From assembly GCF_945859685.1 (NCBI RefSeq), contig NC_079147.1, positions 19,385,289-19,449,288 on the forward strand: a DNA stretch of 64,000 nt, read 5' to 3'. Shown in pieces: positions 57,343-64,000 of the stretch; positions within the stretch are counted from its first letter, which is position 1, and the number at the start of each line of letters is the position of its first letter. A model generated the notes under the pieces. It had not been told where the DNA came from, did no database searches, and saw only the letters and a list, made by a program, of their open reading frames with translations. A program made the translations under genes and the position numbers. Source of the stretch: Eupeodes corollae. Its lineage: Eukaryota; Arthropoda; Insecta; Diptera; Syrphidae.

Positions 57343-60165
57343 GATGTTCAAATAGTAGATATGTGCATTCAAGAGGACACAAGCGTCCACAGGTTTTTTT
57401 CAAAACCCACCTCTGTCTATCAACTCCTACTCTCACCTCCCCGCGGTGAACATCGGGTGCCTAGTACCTCAACTGGAGATTGGGTTCCAACCCTAGTGGG
57501 AAGTTGTTGCGGGCAGCAAACGAGAGAGGGGGGAGAGGTGTTTCCACTAAGGCACCTCTCTTTATCCAGGCGGCAGCGGACGAATTCTTGAGATGAAATC
57601 AACGGTGGCGTCTACAGTTCCAGTAAGGTTGAACTACTTAGTGAACACCTTACAGGGCTTCTTCGACATATTCGTAGCTCAGGCCTGTAAGGAGCGGTTT
57701 ATCCGGCTCCCCTTCCTTGGATTTATACTAAGGATCTGGCCCTCCATGTTGGGGGTTGTGCCGTCGGGGTGACTTCCTGGCCACGTAAAAAATACCTTTA
57801 GTTGCGAAGCACCAACAAGCCTCGGATACGGACGGATTCACTGTTGACAACCCACGCAAACGAAATAAGCACAACGAACTTCGGATCTGTACGTGGAATG
57901 TTAGGTCCCTTAACAGACCACGTGCAGCCGAACAATTAGCGGAAGCCCTAAACTGCTGCAAAGCAGATAATACCGCCATCCAAGAAGTGCGATGGGATGG
58001 ACCGGGCAAATGCAAACTAAAAGTCTGCGACGTATACTACGGCGACTGCTATCGAGAACAAAGACAGCGTCTATTTGGGTGTGGATTTGTTGTTGGAACT
58101 AGACTCAGGCAAAAAGTTTGAGTTCCAACAGTGTGAGCGAGCTCAACACGACAATCCGCATCAAGGCCAAAATAATCATAATATGCGCACATGCCCCAAC
58201 AGAGGAGAAAGATGAAGACACCAAAGACATATTCATCGAGCTCTTGCACAAGACATATGAGCAGTGCCCTGGCTATGACATTAAAATTGTCTTAGGAGAT
58301 TTTAATGCCAAGCTAGGAAGAGAAGACATCTTTGGTGGCATAATCGGGAGATACGGCCTGCACGACACTACCTCCGACAACGGATTCAGGCTGGTCGATT
58401 TCGCTGCGGAGAGAGACGTTCTGGTAGCTAGTACGCAATTCACGCATCTTAATATCCACAAGGGGACATGGAAATCTCCTGATCAATCAACCGTCAACCA
58501 GATTGACCACATTGCGATCGACGCACGACACTTCTCCAGTATCCAGGATATCCGAACATTCCCAGAGGCCAACATTGACTCGGACCACTACCTCATTGTA
58601 GCCAAGGTACGGCTACGGATATCCCGATCCAAGCCAAAACAAGGAAGTACTGTAAGAAAATTCGACGTTAGACGGCTAAAATCGCAAGAGACTGCCATGT
58701 CCTTTTCCGATCGAGTCTCTAATAAACTCTTAAGGAGTCCTATGCTTCCTGCACTAAGCATTGAAAACCAGTGGCAACATTGCCTTGCAGCCATGAGAGA
58801 TGCCGCCTCTGAAGTGCTAGGTTTCACACGGCCACCACAGCGAAACCCCTGGTTTGACGAAACAAGAGGCATACAAAACGGCGCTGCACAAAAGGACTAG
58901 AGCTGCTCGCGAGCTCTATGAGCAGAAGAGGAGAGAGGAACACCGGCTTCTTAGATGGAAAAAAATAGAGCATGAGAAGCACGCAATCGAGGAGATAGAG
59001 GGATTTCACATAAGGAATGAGGTTCGTAAATTTTACCAAAAGGTAAACAAAACCTCCCAAGGGTACCAGCCACTAACCGAAGCCTGTAAAGACGATCAGG
59101 GGAACATCGTAGTAGAACCGCAGTCGATGCTGAGAATTTGGAAAGATCACTTCTCCATATTATATAACGGCGATGACGAACCGAATTCCGCTGTAAGGGA
59201 GATAGAACCACTCAACCTCGGCGACGCAGATCAACAATTCCGCCTACCCGACCTTGACGAAGTGAAGATAGCTATATCTAAACTTAAGTCAAACAAAGCT
59301 GCTGGAGCTGAAGGCATCGCTGCCGAACTATTCAAAGCAGCAGGCGATGACTTGGTACGGAGCATGCACCAACTCATCTGCAAAATATGGTCGGAAGAAA
59401 GCAAGCCCGATGACTGTAATCTCAGCATAGTGTGCCCGATACATAAGAAAGGAGACTCTCTAAACTGCGCCAACTACAGAAGCATCAGTCTCCTTAACAT
59501 TGCATATAAGATCCTCTCTGTGAACGTCTGAAGCCATTCCTCAACAACCTGATTGGTCCTTATCAGTGTGGCTTCAGACCAGGAAAGTCCACTATCGACC
59601 AAATATTCACACTACGGCAGATCTTGAAAAAAAACCCAGGAACTTCAAATCGATACCCACCATCTCTTTATCGATTTTAAAGCCGCGTATGACAGCATCT
59701 ATAGGGAAGAGCTCTACCGAGCAATGTCTAGTTTTGGCATCCCTGTCAAACTTATCCGTTTGTGCAGAATGACGATGGAGAATGCACGCTGTTCTATCAA
59801 GGTCGGAAAAGATCTTACCGATGCATTTGATGCCAAAAGAGTTTTAGACAAGGCGATGCACTGTCATGCGACTTCTTCAATATCGTTCTGGAAAGAATTG
59901 TGTAAAACTCAACCGTCAACACTAGAGGCACAATCTTCCAAAAGGTCCATCCAATTACTCAGATACGCAGAAGATATTGACATAATTGGAAGATCAAAGC
60001 GTGATGTCAGTGGAGCGTTTTTGAGCATTGCAAAGGAAGCGAAGAAGATGGGTTTGGCGAACTTGGCGTGCGAATCTGGAGACAGCTAGCTAGGGACCGA
60101 GCTGGCTGGAGATGCATGTTGGTTGAGGCCCAGGTCCGCCCCGGACTGTAGCGCCACCTTAAGTA
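57343..60165 (+). mobile_element. RTE-type LINE, copy F, with complete endonuclease
   Basis: Plus strand. Endonuclease from about 57890: RICTWNVRSL, IQEVRWDG, a frameshift near 58120, then 58118-58900 with VLGDFNAKLGRED, NQIDHIAIDARH and IDSDHYLIVA, so all catalytic blocks can be seen. RT 58854-59531 (KSNKAAGAEGIAAELF, CANYRSISLLNIAY) and 59566-60089 in other frames. At about 60048 the RT jumps from AKKMGL directly to LACESGD near the C-terminus, a clean internal deletion of several hundred bp that removes the thumb. Ends GTAGCGCCACCTTAAGTAAG. The 5' end matches copy A (from 'tcaaat.gtaga.atgtgcat'). Confidence 0.9.
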
Positions 60166-62199
60166 AGATTTTGTTAAAGTCAACTTTAACTAGATTCGGA
60201 TCTCTTAATCAGGGACATTGAGTTCTATTATTTATTTTAATAATATAATAATTTGTATATTTAAAACGAAACAAAATACTATGAAAGAACAAACAGTGAA
60301 AAATGAATTAAATACTGTTTCTTATTTTTATTTATATTATTTTTAAAAGTAAAATATAATTTATATAATTTAACATCACTTCCAAAAATTAATTTGGTAA
60401 AATAAACAAAAGTTTTCGATCTGGGCCTTAAAATTCAATTTCCCACCATTTAGAACAAGATAGAACTCAGGTGACAATATGTAGAAATTAACGATATTTT
60501 TTAAAATTTGATATGGATATTAATCTAAACGATTTGTTGCTAAGAACTTGTTGGGATGTAAAAAAAAAACAATAATGATATATGAAATTTGTAGGTAATT
60601 ATTTCTTTGACATTTTAAATGGAAAGTATGTAGTTACAAAAAAACACTAACGATAAGACACTCGTCTCATTTGAAACCTAAAAATTAATAACAAAATACT
60701 TTCGGTAGTATGACGGCTTTTATATCGAGTACGTACTTATTTAAAAAAAAAAAAAAAGTTCCGTATACGTGGATAGGGAACTTTTAGTGTCAATCCTTCC
60801 TTTACAAAAAACGTATGAGTTTTATAACTTGTAAGTTAAATTAACGAACAACGTACACTTTATCAAACCCAAAGATTTGTTGGGAGCTATGTAATGTCGT
60901 ACGATTTTTGTAGGAAACTCGGATGACAAAATATCATACACATCTGTTTATCAACTCAGTCAATTTAAATCAAACTTAATTTTTATTCACACTAAAAGAA
61001 ATCGTCTTTAAATTAAGAAAATTATGCTCACTGTTTAGTCACTGTTAGAAGATGGTCTTTTTTGAAGGAATTCTTATCTCTTCACTATGATAGAAATTAA
61101 AACAAAGACTCGCTACTTTCTATCATTGCTGATGCCAAATGAACACATTGTTTCTGTTTATCATCAACTTGTCAACAATTTTGAGCAATCTTCTAAGAAA
61201 TGGCGGTTTTATCAGCTTTTAAATACATTTGTGGGTCATGCCGATTTGAACCTCAAACTTTGTGTATTTTTGTCAATATTCATCTTTAAATGATTAAAAA
61301 GAAACAAAAAAAACGTGAGATTCTAAAAATAAACACAAAATAGATTTCTCAACTTTTTTGTAGTTAACAAGTGTCATTAATTTGCCGCTAAGATAGTCTA
61401 AGAGAAAAATCAACGACACAAAATCACGTTTTTCATTTGGATTGATGCCAAAGAAAAAAAAATATATCAATACAAAATGTAAATCTCTAAAAAGCCGCAT
61501 AATACCAACAATCAAACTAATACCTTAGACTTTTCTTTATCCCCGAGAAGATTATGAAGTAGACTTAAATCCCTCCACTTGATCCACAAACTCAAAAACT
61601 ACTAAGTTAGGTACTTACTATTTTTATCTTATCGGCTATCGTCGGGTAAACGTAGATAGATGAATTATAGTTATCAACCTTTATCTGAGAGTTGTGACTT
61701 TGATTGATAGAAGAAGGGAAACTCAACCACATGGGAGAGAGAAACGATAGACGACCATCAAGGGTAGATACACACATAAGTACAACCTCTATCAAAGGTA
61801 AATTCATAAAAAAACTGTCGAAAGCTAAATTTCAAATAGACACCATCATAATTTTATAAAGAACGACTACGACGACACAAACAAGACTCCCTGAAGGGGG
61901 GGTTGATAATTGCAGAACATAAAGAAGACGCACAAATCTACTCGTGACCGAAATTTGTGAGATGATAAAAACACACTGAACCACAAACCAACGACTGTCG
62001 AAAAATGCTTACGATTCCAATAGGTACCCCTACCCACCTTCCTACTTAAGTACTTACAGAAGCAGAAGGATACAAGAGAATTAAATGCTAATTGGATAAG
62101 TAAAAAAGCAACCCGTCTCCATCTACACGTCGCGTTCGTCTCTCTAAATCTAGAAGAAACACACTCAGCTAGACTCACAACTCAACTATGTACCCCCAG
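60166..62199. other. AT-rich non-coding sequence, nothing recognised
   Basis: No gene, no match to the repeat families of this window. A 15-bp A-run lies near 60741. A 103-codon minus-strand frame at 61867-62178 has no recognisable motif. Confidence 0.4.
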
Positions 62200-62787
62200 T
62201 TATGTGTGTACCTCAACCTAAAAGTATTGCCGATCAATATAGAACTTAATTAAATTGGAATTAATATTATTTACAGTTTTTATTCGCGGTGTGTGCGAAG
62301 GAAAAATACAAAAAAAAACCAACAACAAACAAAACAAAAAGAACTCTCCACTTCGGAATTATTAATCTCCATAAAATAAAATAAATTGGATCACAAATCA
62401 AAAGTTGGGACTTCGCGAGGAGGAAAAAAGGGTGTTAAAAATCATGTAAATTAGATAAATAAGCAAGAATATATATGTATGTATAAACTTAGGTAAATAG
62501 TTTACAACAAATGAAACAAAAACCCAGAGCATCTTGTTTAAATAAATACAAAAAAATAAACATAAACTACAGAGGCGAGATTTTAATTAATTCTTTACTT
62601 GTTTCGGCTGAGTAGCATTTTTATTTATTTTAATTTATTTTCTTAAAGATATTTCTTACTGAAAATAATTGCAAATTTATAAATTTTCAATTAATTTATG
62701 ATCAGAATCGAGGAATAAAACACGAACTTTATTTTTTTTTCTTTTTGGACTGAACTCTAAACTCCTCTTCAAAAGGACTTACATATC

Positions 62788-63003
62788 GACTTGAAAAGAG
62801 CAATTCTTTGTTTTCTTTTTCAACAAACGATTAAAAAATAAATTTCAAAAAACTTTTCTTCGTTTTTCGTAATTCGTTCTTCGTCTGGAGTTGGGGATTA
62901 ATGCGTTTTTATCTTTATTTTTTGAAGTGTTTTTCTTCTTCAATTCTTTTTCACTTTCGTCTCTTTTTCCAATTGATTTGATTGTAGTGCCGCACTCACT
63001 GAT
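62788..63003 (-). promoter_or_regulatory. Possible 5' non-coding exon and start site on the minus strand
   Basis: On the minus strand TCAGTG (fly initiator-like) near 63003-62998 is followed by an A/G-rich leader without long frames and a strong donor context, CGATAT|GTAAGT, ending the exon at 62788. If real, it could be the missing first exon of the PRPSAP-type gene, 23 kb upstream of exon 1a. There is no direct link, only position and signals. Confidence 0.2.
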
Positions 63004-63426
63004 TGATTTTTGTTTTTCTTTATCAAATGTTTGATATCACAACATGAAAATGCAAAATCAAAATATTGCTGCAGTGGAAGTTACGAAAAAAAGAAAATAA
63101 AGCTCAACAAATTGGAAAATTTATGCGAATTTTTCTTTATCGCGCACAAAACACGAGTGGTACAAGAGGAAGAGCAAACGAAAATGGTCGTTGCGGATTT
63201 GACAGCTGACAGACACTTGACATTGACAGTTGTTGTAGTTGCAATGTCATTGATTAGTGGTTGATGTATTTGCTACAGCAAAGAGTCGGTATGCGTTGAT
63301 ATGCGATGGTAAGACCACAAATGCGTTGATTCAGATTGTAAAACGTTATGAAGTGGCGGTTATTTTTAACCGACAGCATGTTTGTCTAATAAATCCAACA
63401 GATGGTGCTCATGTGTTTATGTTTTA

Positions 63427-63444
63427 GTGTAATGACTATTACAC
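63427..63444. repeat. Perfect palindromic motif near a gypsy-type 3' end
   Basis: GTGTAATGACTATTACAC, 7-bp arms around gact. On the minus strand it gives TGTAATAGTCATTACA, which could be the start of the 3' LTR of the gypsy-type element at 63554-64000. Confidence 0.35.
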
Positions 63445-63553
63445 CAATAAAACAATTAGGATTTAGTCGAAGACTAATAAATAATATATCTTTTATTAAA
63501 ATTACTAAAAGGAAAAGTAATATATACTTTACGAAGGCGCACACTGAACTGAA

Positions 63554-64000
63554 CTAATAAATTTGTCGTGGCAACAGAATCTGTTTTCTCTTTCTTATTT
63601 TTGGCGCTGCTACTTTTGTGGCATGTTGATGTGTTGGTAATGTTTGCGACACTGATGGAGTTGACACACACACCAGTGACAATGTCACGATTGTTATGTT
63701 ATTGCCTTTGAAAGCGGCTCTTCTTTTTATATTTGAGGATTTTGCTGGAGATGGAGATTTCAATGCTTCTTTGTCTTGTTGCTGCTGTGAGTTTTGACTG
63801 AATTCTAGAGATCTTTGAAACTCAAATTGATGCTGCTGACTCTGGCTGGGTTCTAGTGTTCTTGGAAGCTCGAGTGTTGGCTGCTGGCTGGATTCCTCAT
63901 TTGGCACATTGATTTCAGTTGGTATTTCTCCTTGAGCAATAAATGCAGGCTTAAGTCGATCCACTGACACGTTAACATCTTTATTATTCATCCGAATAGT
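63554..64000 (-). mobile_element. Gypsy-type (Ty3) LTR retrotransposon, C-terminal end of pol, cut by window edge
   Basis: The minus-strand frame enters from beyond 64000 and reads RMNNKDVNVSVDRLKPAFI (about 63930-63994), the usual end of the chromo-like/GPY-F C-terminal domain of Ty3-type integrases (V-S-V/I-D-R-L/V-K-P-A). A Gln-, Ser- and Pro-rich tail of about 125 residues follows to 63554. The remainder of pol lies outside the window, so neither completeness nor activity can be judged. Confidence 0.7.

Noticed and set aside
61867..62178. 103-codon minus-strand frame as a small secreted or membrane protein
   Set aside because: No homologous motif or splice context; composition is compatible with chance.

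Overview
This is an AT-rich eukaryotic window, almost certainly from a dipteran (fly) genome. Two host genes can be reconstructed exon by exon with GT-AG introns, some only about 60 bp long as in flies. Nearly everything else is transposable-element (TE) sequence in various states of decay: copia-type and gypsy-type LTR elements, several non-LTR (LINE) lineages including a multi-copy RTE-type family, mariner and Tc-like DNA transposons, tRNA-derived SINE fragments, and unclassified AT-rich repeats. No species call is possible from sequence alone.

Host genes. (1) A PRPP-synthetase-associated protein gene (PRPSAP type) lies on the minus strand. Its seven coding exons run from 39323 down to 21486 and encode 357 aa. 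Introns are inflated to 5.9-7.0 kb by TE insertions. An upstream exon must exist beyond 39363 but could not be placed with confidence. (2) A cytosolic carboxypeptidase 6 gene (AGBL4/CCP6 type, a tubulin deglutamylase family) lies on the plus strand in five coding exons, 50944-53104, 619 aa, with all zinc and catalytic residues present. The two genes are divergently arranged, and the carboxypeptidase may sit inside the long 5' intron of the other gene.

Layout. 1-1.3 kb: edge fragment of a dead copia-type element. 3.3-5.2 kb: minus-strand LINE with poly(A) tail. 7.0-9.1 kb: two tandem copies of an AT-rich repeat built from about 172-bp subrepeats. 9.1-9.9 kb: RTE endonuclease remnant. 10.3-11.3 kb: two copies of an unclassified repeat. 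11.4-15.9 kb: near-complete copia-type element with 127-bp LTRs, a 5-bp target duplication and an initiator-tRNA-Met-type primer site, but frameshifted. 17.6-20.6 kb: RTE copy with a perfect 13-bp target duplication. 21.5-39.4 kb: PRPSAP gene with nested TEs in its introns (LINE split by a mariner and an R1-like element; two more RTE copies). 41.5-42.3 kb: old RTE remnant. 44.7-49.4 kb: a duplicated block made of Tc-like transposon remains and unknown sequence, with an RNase H fragment of an I/R1-type LINE. 50.9-53.1 kb: AGBL4-type gene. 53.6-60.2 kb: SINE, Tc1-like remnant, two RTE pieces. 60.2-63.3 kb: non-coding sequence with a possible promoter. 63.4-64.0 kb: 3' end of a gypsy-type element running off the window.

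The observation I consider most worth following is that the SINE-like repeats end in about 32 bp that closely match the 3' end of the RTE family in the same window. This suggests a SINE/LINE partnership in which the SINE borrows the retrotransposition machinery of the RTE. I did not find a convincing new multi-gene system.
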